NCBI RefSeq assembly: GCF_027214005.1
Contig: NZ_JAPWGY010000003.1
Coordinates: 496,001 to 560,000 of the forward strand
Reading direction: 5' to 3'
DNA: 64,000 bases
Source of the DNA: Kiloniella laminariae
Lineage (GTDB): Bacteria; Pseudomonadota; Alphaproteobacteria; Kiloniellales; Kiloniellaceae
Both the position numbers and the translations under genes were made by a program. The notes beneath the pieces were generated by a model. The model saw only the letters and a program-made list of their open reading frames with translations. It was not told the DNA's origin and did no database searches. The stretch's first letter is position 1. Every line of letters begins with the position of its first letter. Shown here one piece after another: positions 45,217 to 53,366 of this stretch.

Positions 45217-47568
45217 TTACAGGCCCTGTGCTGCGCGCCAGACCTTTTCCGGCGTTGCAGGCATGTCGATTTCCTTGCCAAGAGCATTGGTGATCGCGTT
45301 CATCAATGCCGCAGGGGCAGAGATGGCACCGGCTTCACCACAGCCTTTGACACCCAGTGGATTGGTTTTGCAGGGGGTGTTGATAGTCTGGACCCGGAAG
45401 GTCGGCAGATCATCGGCCCGCGGCATGCAATAATCCATGTAGGAACCGGTCAGGAGCTGGCCGCTTTCCTTGTCGTAGACACAGTTTTCCAGCAAGGCCT
45501 GCCCGATCCCCTGGGCAATGCCACCGTGAACCTGTCCTTCAACAATCATCGGGTTGATGACATTGCCAAAATCATCGACGGCAACCCAGTCGAGGATTTC
45601 TGTCGTTCCGGTGTCCGGATCAATTTCCACCTCGGCAATATGTGTTCCTGCCGGGAAGGTAAAGTTCAACGGATCATAGAAGGCGGTCTCGTCCATCCCA
45701 GGCTCGACATCGGCAGGATAGTTGTGCGGCACATAGGCAGAGAAGGCGATCTCGGCCATGGTCATCTGTTTGTCCGTACCTGCGACTTTGAAAACGCCAC
45801 CAGAATGTTCGATATCCTCGACAGAAGCTTCGAGAGTGTGTGCGGCGATTTTCTTGCTTTTCTCGACGATCTTGTCGATAGCCTTCATGATCGCCGATCC
45901 CCCGACGGCGAGTGAGCGGGAACCATAGGTGCCCATCCCGAAAGGAACCTTGCCCGTATCGCCGTGGGAAATTTCGACCTGGTCAATCGGGACGCCCAAC
46001 TGGTCCGAGATAATCTGGGCAAAAGTGGTTTCATGCCCCTGTCCGTGAGAGTGGCTGCCTGTAAAGACGGTCACACTTCCAGTCGGGTTGAAACGCACCT
46101 GGGCTGATTCCCAGAGCCCTACACCAGCTCCGAGCGAGCCAACTGCCGCGGATGGCGCGATGCCACAGGCCTCGATAAAGGCAGAAAATCCGATACCGCG
46201 CAGTTTGCCTTTTGTCTGTGACTGGGCCTTGCGTGCGGCAAAACCACTATAGTCGATTGCCTCAAGCGCCTTGTCCATGGCCAGGGCATAGTTACCGCTG
46301 TCATAGGTCATGATCACCGGGGTCTCATAAGGATAGGCATCGGGGGCAATGAAGTTGCGCTTGCGGATTTCCGCTGGATCAATGCCCATTTCCCGGGCGC
46401 CGATTTCAATCATGCGTTCTACGACATAAGTGGCTTCGGGGCGTCCGGCACCGCGATAGGCATCAACCGGAGCCGTGTTGGTGAAACCTGCCTGAACCTC
46501 ACAATAGATTGCCGGGATCGTGTATTGTCCGCTTAAAAGCGTGCCATAGAGATAGGTTGGCACGGCCGAAGCGAAGGTCGAGAGATAACAGCCGACGTTT
46601 GCCTTGGTCGACACCTTGAGGCCGAGAATTTTCCCGTTGGCATCAAATGCCATCTCGGCAAAGGTTTCGTGGTCGCGACCATGGGCATCACTGAGGAAGG
46701 ATTCAGAGCGTTCTGCTGTCCATTTAATCGGGCGGTTGAGCTTTTTGGTTGCCCAGGCGCAGACGGTTTCTTCGGAATAAATAAAGATTTTAGAGCCGAA
46801 ACCGCCCCCTACATCCGGCGCGATAACCCGCAGTTTATGTTCAGGGGCAACGGCATTGAAAGCCGACAGCACCAGACGGTGAACATGCGGGTTCTGGCTG
46901 GTAGTGTAGAGGGTGATCTCGTCTGTTCCTGAATCGTAATCACCCAGGGCTGCCCGAGGTTCCATGGCGTTGGGGATCAGGCGGTTGTTGCGTAGCTTCA
47001 TGCGGGTGACATGATGCGCGGCGCTGATTGCACCATCGGTTTTGGCGCGGTCACCAAGTTCCCAGTCGAAGGAAAGATTCCCGGGGACGTCATCGTGGAT
47101 CTGTGGTGCACCTGCTGCAAGGGCATCACCGACTTCGATAACGTGATCAAGTTCTTCGTACTCGATTTCAACCAGTTCGGCAGCATCACGGGCCTGTTGC
47201 AGGGTTTCTGCCACAACAAGGGCGACCTGATGGCCAACATACCGCACCCGGCCAATTGCCAGCGCAGGATGGGCAGGGGCTTTGTGCGGGGTGCCGTCTT
47301 TGGAGGTGATGCCCCAGCCACAGATCAGCGGGCCGATGCCATCAGCCTGCATGTCCGGTCCTGTCAGAACGGCAACAACACCTGGGGCTTTCAGCGCAGC
47401 AGTTGAATCAAGGCTGGTGATTTTTGCGTGGGCATGAGGAGAGCGGATGAAATAGCCATAGGTCTGGCCTGGCCGGGAAATATCGTCGAGATAACGTCCC
47501 TTGCCGATGATAAAGCGTTTGTCTTCCTTGCGTTTGACCGAAGCGCCAATACCTGTTTGTGTTCCCAT
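45217..47568 (-). CDS. coxL: CO dehydrogenase-type large (Mo) subunit, form II
   Basis: This ~783-residue molybdenum hydroxylase subunit has [11 protein letters not shown], the active-site loop AYRGAGRPE that marks form II (form I has a Cys-containing loop, AYxCSFR), and [17 protein letters not shown] and [13 protein letters not shown] segments. The [16 protein letters not shown] block near the end carries the catalytic glutamate. Form II enzymes may oxidise CO poorly or act on other substrates, so the physiological substrate is not fixed. ATG at 47568 follows GGAGGG. The upstream open frame runs into coxS and is not used. Confidence 0.93.
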   Translation of the reverse strand: MGTQTGIGASVKRKEDKRFIIGKGRYLDDISRPGQTYGYFIRSPHAHAKITSLDSTAALKAPGVVAVLTGPDMQADGIGPLICGWGITSKDGTPHKAPAHPALAIGRVRYVGHQVALVVAETLQQARDAAELVEIEYEELDHVIEVGDALAAGAPQIHDDVPGNLSFDWELGDRAKTDGAISAAHHVTRMKLRNNRLIPNAMEPRAALGDYDSGTDEITLYTTSQNPHVHRLVLSAFNAVAPEHKLRVIAPDVGGGFGSKIFIYSEETVCAWATKKLNRPIKWTAERSESFLSDAHGRDHETFAEMAFDANGKILGLKVSTKANVGCYLSTFASAVPTYLYGTLLSGQYTIPAIYCEVQAGFTNTAPVDAYRGAGRPEATYVVERMIEIGAREMGIDPAEIRKRNFIAPDAYPYETPVIMTYDSGNYALAMDKALEAIDYSGFAARKAQSQTKGKLRGIGFSAFIEACGIAPSAAVGSLGAGVGLWESAQVRFNPTGSVTVFTGSHSHGQGHETTFAQIISDQLGVPIDQVEISHGDTGKVPFGMGTYGSRSLAVGGSAIMKAIDKIVEKSKKIAAHTLEASVEDIEHSGGVFKVAGTDKQMTMAEIAFSAYVPHNYPADVEPGMDETAFYDPLNFTFPAGTHIAEVEIDPDTGTTEILDWVAVDDFGNVINPMIVEGQVHGGIAQGIGQALLENCVYDKESGQLLTGSYMDYCMPRADDLPTFRVQTINTPCKTNPLGVKGCGEAGAISAPAALMNAITNALGKEIDMPATPEKVWRAAQGL

Positions 47569-47570
47569 GA

Positions 47571-48038
47571 TCAGCCCTCCATTTCCTGTGCAGCCGCTTT
47601 CACGGACTTGACGATGTTCTGATAACCTGTGCAACGACAGATGTTGCCTTCCAGGCCTTTCCGGATGGTCGCGTCGTCCGGTTTTCCGTGTTTTTTCACC
47701 AGATCAACGGCGCTCATGATCATGCCGGTTGTGCAGAAACCACATTGCAGGCCGTGATTTTCCTGAAAGGCCTTTTGCATTGGATGGAGGTTATTGCCTT
47801 TGGCCAGGCCTTCGATGGTTGTGATCTCTGCACCGTTGGCCTGTAGGGCAAGCACGGTGCAGGCTTTTGCGCTCTCGCCGTCTATGTGGATCACACAGGC
47901 ACCGCATTGGCTGGTGTCGCAGCCGACGTGGGTGCCGGTCAGTCTGAGATTTTCTCGAAGAAAGGAAACAAGCAGTGTATTTGGCGCGATCTCGGCCGTC
48001 ACTGGCTTGCCATTTACTGTCATGGATACCGTTGGCAT
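47571..48038 (-). CDS. coxS: CO dehydrogenase-type small (2Fe-2S) subunit
   Basis: The 155-residue protein carries two 2Fe-2S clusters: a plant-type set in [15 protein letters not shown] plus a distal Cys, and the helical set in CGFCTTGMI and CRCTGYQN. It transfers electrons from Mo to FAD. The stop lies two bases before the coxL ATG. The gene order S-L-M here differs from the M-S-L order of form I operons and is common in form II clusters. Confidence 0.94.
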   Translation of the reverse strand: MPTVSMTVNGKPVTAEIAPNTLLVSFLRENLRLTGTHVGCDTSQCGACVIHIDGESAKACTVLALQANGAEITTIEGLAKGNNLHPMQKAFQENHGLQCGFCTTGMIMSAVDLVKKHGKPDDATIRKGLEGNICRCTGYQNIVKSVKAAAQEMEG

Positions 48039-48170
48039 CGGTTTCTCTCCTGTTCATGATATCGTAGCCGGGCATTTACTGCTTGTTGGTCTACGTGCCC
48101 GAGGGGGCGAAGGTATCGGCCCGTTTTCAGGGGATACCGGAAGTAATACGTTGCGGGTCGCCCGAGCTGA

Positions 48171-48779
48171 TCAGCTCAGCTGGTAAACAGCCACAACAAT
48201 CAGGATTGCTGCGGCAATCCAGTAAAAGGGGGTGTAACCTGTCCCCCCGGCAGTGGAGGGTTTTTGTGTGTCTGCCTGAGCGTCGGCGGAAGTGCTGGAT
48301 ACAACGCCGCTCAGGTTTTTCGGCTGATTTTCAAGGTCGATTTCGCCGACAATCTCTGTAAAGGTAGCAAAAAAATCATCGGCCATTTTTTTTGCAGCGG
48401 CATCCACCAGACGAGAGCCGATCTGGGCGAGTTTGCCACCGACCTTGGCGTTTACACTGTAGGTCAGGAGGGTTTGTCCATTCTGTGTTTCGAGAGTGAC
48501 CCTGGCCTGTCCCTTGCCAAAACCTGCTGCACCTCCCTTGCCCTCTCCTGTGAGGGTGTAGCCATTCGGTGGATCAAGATCAGAAAGTGTCACCTGCCCC
48601 TTGAACTTGGCTTTTACCGGGCCGACCTTTGCGGTCAGGCTGGCCTGGAGTTCCGTGTCGGACGTTTTTTCAACGCTGTCACAGCCCGGGATGGATCGCT
48701 GAAGAATCTCCGGGTCGTTCAGGGCTTCCCATACTCTGTTCTGGGAAGCGGGGATCAGCTGTTGCCCTTCCATTTCCAT
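48171..48779 (-). CDS. coxG: CoxG-like START/SRPBCC-fold protein
   Basis: The 202-residue protein has an N-terminal CoxG domain (QQLIPASQNRVWEALNDPEI, IPGCDSVEK, FKGQVTLSDLDPPNGY) and a C-terminal hydrophobic anchor (YWIAAAILIVVAVYQL) after a flexible Ser/Ala/Thr-rich linker. CoxG proteins have been linked to recruiting CO dehydrogenase to the membrane and binding quinones, which fits the C-terminal anchor. The start at 48779 has no clear ribosome binding site, and ATG at 48773 is an alternative. Confidence 0.88.
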   Translation of the reverse strand: MEMEGQQLIPASQNRVWEALNDPEILQRSIPGCDSVEKTSDTELQASLTAKVGPVKAKFKGQVTLSDLDPPNGYTLTGEGKGGAAGFGKGQARVTLETQNGQTLLTYSVNAKVGGKLAQIGSRLVDAAAKKMADDFFATFTEIVGEIDLENQPKNLSGVVSSTSADAQADTQKPSTAGGTGYTPFYWIAAAILIVVAVYQLS

Positions 48780-48937
48780 TTTACTGTGCCTGACTGTTTG
48801 TTCTGGTCCCGGTTTTTGTCCGGAATTTATTCTTGAGGATTTTTGTTTTCAAACTCATTTACAGCAAGCAGCGTACACAGGAGTGTAATTCGATGTCACC
48901 GCCAGTTTTAACGCTGTTTACAAATGGCTTCTGATAG

Positions 48938-48955
48938 TGTCGCGAAATTGCGACA
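48938..48955. promoter_or_regulatory. 18-base palindrome between the cox regulator and coxG
   Basis: TGTCGC and GCGACA are perfect arms around GAAATT, in the 205-base gap and about 160 bases upstream of coxG. A Fis-type helix-turn-helix regulator gene ends 30 bases away. Activators of this type bind upstream palindromes, so it is the best candidate operator of the cox cluster. Confidence 0.65.
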
Positions 48956-48984
48956 GTTAATCCGGTAAAGAATATTGCCTCTAT

Positions 48985-49965
48985 TCAGGCATCCAGTTTA
49001 AGCCGCTTGATCTTGCGGTGGAGCGTTGCGCGATTGATCCCCAGAGCCCGCGCTGCTGCTGTTACGTTTCCCCCGGAACGTGCGAGGGCGTTCTGGATCG
49101 TGCGCCGCCCCACAAGCTGGTAGTCCCGGGCCTCATCGACTTCAAGCCCATAGAGCGTTGAAAGGGGAAGAGGCCGCGCCAGATCCTTGTCACGCAAGCC
49201 GTAAAGCGTCCGGGCACTCCGTGTCGCGCCGATGACGAGGTCATCCTGATCTACTGCTATAAGCGCGGGGCTTTGCCGACTGACAGGGACGGAGCTCATT
49301 TCATTTTGCGGGGTCGCGAGGAGAATGCGGGAGACAGAGAAATTATAGCGGAAGTATTCAGTTTCGATACTGCGCGCGGCATCAATAACGGCAAGAGAAA
49401 TCAGCCGTGAAAAACTCTCGGTGAGATCTGCCCGGCAGGAAGAGACATCAATGATGGCCAACAGTTTCCCGGTTTGATCAAATACAGGGGCAGCTGTGCA
49501 GGATAACAGGGTGTTTTTGCTATGAAAATGTTGGTCTTTGTGGATGGTCAAGGCGCGTTCTTCGGCAATACAGGTGCCAATTCCATTCGTGCCTTCGCTC
49601 ACTTCGCTCCATATTGCTCCGGCTCCCAGTCCCCACTTGTCAAAAGTCGTTTCATCAGCCGCCGCGCCGCGTCGATCCAAAAGAATACCATTGGCATCAG
49701 AGAGCAAAACGCAACATCCCATGCCGCCAACGGCAAGATAAAGACGGTCAAGCATGTCAGAAGCGATGCGAATAAGGGGCGCAACGCGTTCGCGAGCTTG
49801 TCGGAGTTCCGGGTCAGATAGTCTTTCCGGGGAACGGGGCTGTTCTGGGTCGAGCCTGTGCAGCATCATGGATCGCTGCCAGGATGCGATAAAGAAGTGC
49901 TGTGCTGCTTTGTTGCCCGCAATCGCGTTTTCAATACGCTCCGCGTGGCTCGGCGCGGATTTCAA
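48985..49965 (-). CDS. GAF-Fis type regulator of the cox cluster (AcoR-like, without AAA+ domain)
   Basis: The 326-residue protein resembles AcoR-type activators. It has an N-terminal helical region (ESSWQR-like IASWQRSMMLHRLDPEQPRS), a GAF domain (~85-190: GCCVLLSDANGILLDRRG, GAIWSEVSEGTNGIGTC in parts), and then a linker. The C-terminal Fis helix-turn-helix is NALARSGGNVTAAARALGINRATLHRKIKRL in parts. The sigma-54-interacting AAA+ ATPase domain that AcoR has between GAF and Fis is missing. It therefore cannot open a sigma-54 promoter by itself, yet it sits directly upstream of coxG. Confidence 0.87.
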   Translation of the reverse strand: MKSAPSHAERIENAIAGNKAAQHFFIASWQRSMMLHRLDPEQPRSPERLSDPELRQARERVAPLIRIASDMLDRLYLAVGGMGCCVLLSDANGILLDRRGAAADETTFDKWGLGAGAIWSEVSEGTNGIGTCIAEERALTIHKDQHFHSKNTLLSCTAAPVFDQTGKLLAIIDVSSCRADLTESFSRLISLAVIDAARSIETEYFRYNFSVSRILLATPQNEMSSVPVSRQSPALIAVDQDDLVIGATRSARTLYGLRDKDLARPLPLSTLYGLEVDEARDYQLVGRRTIQNALARSGGNVTAAARALGINRATLHRKIKRLKLDA

Positions 49966-50273
49966 GCGTTTCTCCCTGTGTATTTTTATTTCCCGATAAC
50001 ACGCTGTTTTGTTTTGATTAATTTAAATGTGCCGGGTTTTTGTGCATTATAATAACAAAGATTGCCTCGCCTTCAAATGGGTTTTACGGCATGCCTGCTT
50101 TCATAAAACTAGTGCATTGGAATAATGGGGAGATTTGGTTGAGCTGTTTTAATATATAATGCAACCGGCTGCGGCTTTGAGGTTAAATGGCGGGGGCGTT
50201 TGATTGGCCAGGTCGAATTTTTCGTCAGAATGTGCTATGTTTATTAACCATTGTCATAAGCGAGGAACTTACG
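49966..50273. other. 308-base gap upstream of the cox regulator
   Basis: AT-rich, with no gene that I trust. It must hold the promoter of the regulator (leftward) and of the small gene at 50274 (rightward). No palindrome like that at 48938 is seen here. Confidence 0.35.
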
Positions 50274-50489
50274 ATGGAAAAAAATCATCGCTTTTATGCT
50301 CAATTCAGAACGACGCAGGATGCAGCCAGACCTGAAGGAAATCATGGATATTTTTTCTTTCGCCGAGAAATGCTGGAGCGTCAGAAGCGCAGTTATAAAG
50401 ATCCGCTGAAACTCTTTCGGATAATCCGGACCAAACAGGATCAAGACCGTCCCGCTGGTGCAACAGATATGTTTATGCACCGCGATTAA
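50274..50489 (+). CDS. Small hypothetical protein (71 residues)
   Basis: The 71-residue, basic, highly charged protein begins MEKNHRFYAQFRTTQDAARP and contains FFFRREMLERQKRSY. It has an adjacent CGAGGAAC ribosome binding site just ahead of the ATG. It is rich in R, K and D and has no membrane span or recognisable motif. The gene could be real because of the good ribosome binding site, but I know no family. Confidence 0.5.
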   Translation: MEKNHRFYAQFRTTQDAARPEGNHGYFFFRREMLERQKRSYKDPLKLFRIIRTKQDQDRPAGATDMFMHRD

Positions 50490-50505
50490 CAGGTTACGAG
50501 TAACG

Positions 50506-50540
50506 AAAAAAAAAGACCAACCGGGAGAAACCGGTTGGTC
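50506..50540 (-). terminator. Minus-strand intrinsic terminator of the candidate small RNA
   Basis: GACCAACCGG and CCGGTTGGTC are perfectly paired around a six-base loop. On the minus strand a run of nine T residues follows. No minus-strand protein gene ends here, so the terminator belongs to some other transcript. Confidence 0.85.
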
Positions 50541-50785
50541 AAGGCGGGTGCGGATACTCAGGGGGGGAAGGTTCTCGTCTAAAGCGTGAGGCCCGGACCC
50601 TTGCATCGGGGTAAGATGCTCTTTTATGAAACCTGTTCTCGCGCTCGGGGTGCTTTTTGGCGGCGGTGAAACAGTTCCAAATTCCTATTTATCTCCTGTT
50701 ACCTGTCTCCAGACACAGTTCTCAAGACACAGTGGCATTTGATTTGGATTGAAAAAATTCAATCACTGGAGTCTTTGTCTGTTGT
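50506..50785 (-). ncRNA. Candidate small RNA of about 280 bases, no family assigned
   Basis: A sigma-70 promoter lies on the minus strand at 50820-50792 (TTGACA, 17 bases, TAAATT). An intrinsic terminator at 50540-50506 lies about 280 bases downstream with no open reading frame of note between. Within the span GCATC/GATGC and AGCGCGAG/CTCACGCT can form a nested stem, and GATTGAA/TTCAATC a small hairpin. I could not match it to 6S, SRP, RNase P or tmRNA from memory. The evidence is promoter-plus-terminator logic only. Confidence 0.5.
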
Positions 50786-50791
50786 TCTTTC

Positions 50792-50820
50792 AATTTATGA
50801 TTGTTTATTGCGAATGTCAA
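50792..50820 (-). promoter_or_regulatory. Sigma-70 promoter of the candidate small RNA
   Basis: TTGACA is a perfect -35 hexamer and TAAATT a four-of-six -10 hexamer, separated by exactly 17 bases, in a stretch without coding potential. It points leftward to the terminator at 50506-50540. Confidence 0.6.
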
Positions 50821-50909
50821 TCCGAGACAAAATTACCAGTCAGAAGAACTATTTGGGGGGAGGGCAGAAACTTCGCCTGAACTGCTAGTTCCAAGCGTTT
50901 AGACAAACA

Positions 50910-50939
50910 AAAAAAGAGAGCCGTTAGACTCTCTTTTTT
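50910..50939 (-). terminator. Bidirectional intrinsic terminator
   Basis: AAAAAAGAGAG pairs with CTCTCTTTTTT around CCGTTAGA. The T tract follows on the minus strand as well as on the plus strand. It lies about 90 bases after the 63-residue gene at 51031-51222 and is its likely terminator. Confidence 0.85.
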
Positions 50940-51030
50940 ACAATCAGGGGCAACACAGAGCGTTCTAGGAACGGGCCTGAAGCATACTTGTGGGAGGCTT
51001 CAGGGGTTGTAATCTGGTGCTTTAGCTGAA

Positions 51031-51222
51031 TCAGGCTGTTCTTGTCAGAGCAAGGACGTAGCGTGTTTTCATGCCGACAAATGGCGAAGCCAGCAGATGG
51101 AGCAGTTTTGCAACAATCCTGTGAGCTTCTGCAGAGCGCATGCGGCGTGCTGCAAGGATGTGCTGTTCCATATCAGCAGCAGAAAAATCAAAAGCGTCAT
51201 TATTCAGATTCTGGTATTTCAT
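51031..51222 (-). CDS. Small protein of 63 residues, unknown function
   Basis: Starts MKYQNLNNDAFDFSAADMEQ and contains HILAARRMRSAEAHRIVAKLL, an amphipathic helical stretch with basic residues, before an ALTRTA end. GAAAGGA precedes the ATG at a good distance and a strong terminator follows, so it is probably translated. The arrangement of a short acidic start and an Arg-rich helix resembles short alphaproteobacterial proteins of the DUF1127 kind, but I do not see that signature. It is divergent from a LysR gene 110 bases away. Confidence 0.6.
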   Translation of the reverse strand: MKYQNLNNDAFDFSAADMEQHILAARRMRSAEAHRIVAKLLHLLASPFVGMKTRYVLALTRTA

Positions 51223-51331
51223 TGGCTTGATCCTTTCAGATAGTTAGCCGTTGTTCTCAATATGCGCCTTTTCTGCAAAATGATAATATCTCTTGTTGGA
51301 GAAGGATTGTTTCGTATATTTTGATAATGCT

Positions 51332-52252
51332 ATGGATATAATCAGTGACATGACCGTTTTTGTTGAGGTTGTTGAAGCTGGCGGCATGACAGCTGCCGGG
51401 CGGAATCTCAACCTTTCTGCTGCAGTGGTAAGCAAGCGGATTGCCAATCTTGAAGAACGACTTGATGTTCGGTTGCTCAACAGGACGACACGTCGTTTGA
51501 GCCTGACTGATGAGGGAGCGGGCTATTTTGCCCGCTGCAAGGTTATCCTTGAGGATATTGCCGATGCTGAAGCTGCTCTTTCCGGTGTTACTGGGCATGT
51601 CAAAGGTACGCTCCGAATAACGGCACCGGCTTCCTTTGGACGAAAGCATATTTCCAGCCTTTTGCCCGAGTTTCTCAAATTGCATCCTGAGGTTGCGATT
51701 CAGATCAGTTTAAGCGACCAGATCGTCGATATGGTTCACCATGGATTTGACCTTGCCATCAGGACCGGTGAGTTACAGGACAGCAGCCTCATTGCCCGGA
51801 AACTCAGCCCGGCCCGCCGGGTTGTCTGTGCTTCGCCTGACTATCTTGCACAGGCGGGAGTTCCCGGACATCCCAAAGATCTGGAAAAACATAACTGTCT
51901 GGTCCTGGGGTATCCTGGCGGAGTACATGACCATTGGCATTTCAAGAGTGCCGAGGGCGAGATTTCTGTGAAGGTTCGGGGTACACTTGAAACCAACAAC
52001 GGGGAGATCCTTCGCGATGCGGCAAAGGAAGGTATCGGAATTGCGATCAAATCAACCTGGGACATCGCCGAAGAACTGAAGGCGGGGTTGTTGATACCCA
52101 TCTTGACGAACTATGAACTGCCAAGCGCCGCGGTTTATGTGCTCTATCCCAACCGCCAGCACCTGCCAGCCAAGAGTCGTGCTTTTATTGATTTTCTCGA
52201 AAGCAAGTTTGGCAGTGAACCCTATTGGGACGAAGGTATTTCTCTGGCGTAG
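51332..52252 (+). CDS. LysR-family transcriptional regulator
   Basis: The ~306-residue LysR regulator has its helix-turn-helix at residues ~5-60 (MTVFVEVVEAGGMTAAGRNLNLS, VVSKRIANLEERL) and effector domain from ~90. LRITAPASFGRKHISSLLPEFL is the usual interdomain region. ATG at 51332 is preferred, although the frame is open from 51293 and ATG at 51350 is another option. No ribosome binding site is strong. The gene is divergent from the 63-residue gene, and nothing shows its target. Confidence 0.88.
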   Translation: MDIISDMTVFVEVVEAGGMTAAGRNLNLSAAVVSKRIANLEERLDVRLLNRTTRRLSLTDEGAGYFARCKVILEDIADAEAALSGVTGHVKGTLRITAPASFGRKHISSLLPEFLKLHPEVAIQISLSDQIVDMVHHGFDLAIRTGELQDSSLIARKLSPARRVVCASPDYLAQAGVPGHPKDLEKHNCLVLGYPGGVHDHWHFKSAEGEISVKVRGTLETNNGEILRDAAKEGIGIAIKSTWDIAEELKAGLLIPILTNYELPSAAVYVLYPNRQHLPAKSRAFIDFLESKFGSEPYWDEGISLA

Positions 52253-52324
52253 GGAAACGGCATACCTGACCGATCAGTCTAAAATCAAGTCAGACTATGG
52301 CGAGAGGGGCGCGGGCTTGTTTGT

Positions 52325-53290
52325 TTAAGCTTTGGCTGGTTTTAAAGCTTTGGCAATTTCGGTGACGTGGCGCAGATCTGAACCACAACAGCCGCCAAAG
52401 ATGTTGAGCCAAGGCATCCGGGAATAGATAGCCTGGTATTGTTTCGCCAGTTCATCTGGATCACCTGAATCGAGTAGAGTGCAATTATCCAATTCCGCAT
52501 GACTCATGCGTGACGCATTACAGCGTATACCTTTGATCCGCTTCGCCCAGTTTTGGTCTTTAAGCTTTTTTGTCATGAGGGAAGCGGGGAAATGATCAGG
52601 GTGAGCGCAGTTGATCTGAAAATAAATAGCTGTAGTCCCTGTTTCCAGATCTACCTGCTCAATCGCGTCTTGCAGACTCTGTCCTGTTGGCAAAAAGCCA
52701 TCTGTTTCCAAGGTAAACGATACCGCGATGGGTAAACCGGCTTTTTGCGCAGCCCGTACGGCTCCAATTGCCTCTTCGGCCTGGGTAAAAGTCATGGCGG
52801 TGATCATGTCGACCTGAGTACCCGATAACCAGGAGATTTGTTGGCTGTGGTAATCTTCCGCCTCGCGTTTGCTTATTGTGTAATCAGGAGCATAGGCGTC
52901 ACCTTTGGGGCCGAGAGAACAGTTTAAAACAATTGGCTGCCGATTGTCTCTGTATTCATCCCTAAGCGCGGCGATATAGACCACAGATTCACGGTTTGCC
53001 TTCCCTAGATCATCAAGGCTTTCCCCAAGATCCTTCGCCCAGTGAGCGTGTGCTTTCCAGGTTTGTCCATCGAGAATAAAGCCGGTATCCATCACTTGGG
53101 CGAGGGACAGAAAACCACGATAATAGTTTGTCAGGGCAAGTCGGCCCATTTGCTTCGGGAGAAGTGTGTGGGCAGCAAAGCCTTTTATCTCGATACCGTG
53201 ATTAAATATAAGATCAGTTTCCAGGCCGGCATCTGTAAGAAAAAGGTCGCTGCCAAGCTGGGGGAGTTTTTGTCTGTATCTGGCCTGCAT
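52325..53290 (-). CDS. Homocysteine S-methyltransferase family protein
   Basis: The 321-residue barrel has the zinc-binding cysteines in QINCAHPDHF and the double cysteine of FGGCCGSDLRHV, diagnostic of the family that methylates homocysteine from S-methylmethionine, betaine or similar donors. FLTDAGLETDLIFNHG is the standard start. I see no methionine-related riboswitch in the 76 bases upstream. It is convergent with the LysR gene and follows the sugar dehydrogenase gene. Confidence 0.9.
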   Translation of the reverse strand: MQARYRQKLPQLGSDLFLTDAGLETDLIFNHGIEIKGFAAHTLLPKQMGRLALTNYYRGFLSLAQVMDTGFILDGQTWKAHAHWAKDLGESLDDLGKANRESVVYIAALRDEYRDNRQPIVLNCSLGPKGDAYAPDYTISKREAEDYHSQQISWLSGTQVDMITAMTFTQAEEAIGAVRAAQKAGLPIAVSFTLETDGFLPTGQSLQDAIEQVDLETGTTAIYFQINCAHPDHFPASLMTKKLKDQNWAKRIKGIRCNASRMSHAELDNCTLLDSGDPDELAKQYQAIYSRMPWLNIFGGCCGSDLRHVTEIAKALKPAKA

Positions 53291-53366
53291 TTAAGTTTCT
53301 CTATTCCTGTCCAGTTGCCGTTGTTGGTTATCCGGGGTGTGGATTATTTGAGAAGGGTATAGGAAC

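Noticed and set aside
50187-50273. Upstream extension of the 71-residue small gene
   Set aside because: The ribosome binding site fits the ATG at 50274, and the extension is low in coding character.
50506-50820. Possibility that the small RNA is 6S RNA on either strand
   Set aside because: I compared it from memory with the 6S layout and could not align the central bubble or closing stem. The call is left as unassigned.
53291-53366. Methionine- or SAH-type riboswitch before the homocysteine S-methyltransferase gene
   Set aside because: Only 76 bases separate it from the preceding gene, and I could draw no riboswitch fold.
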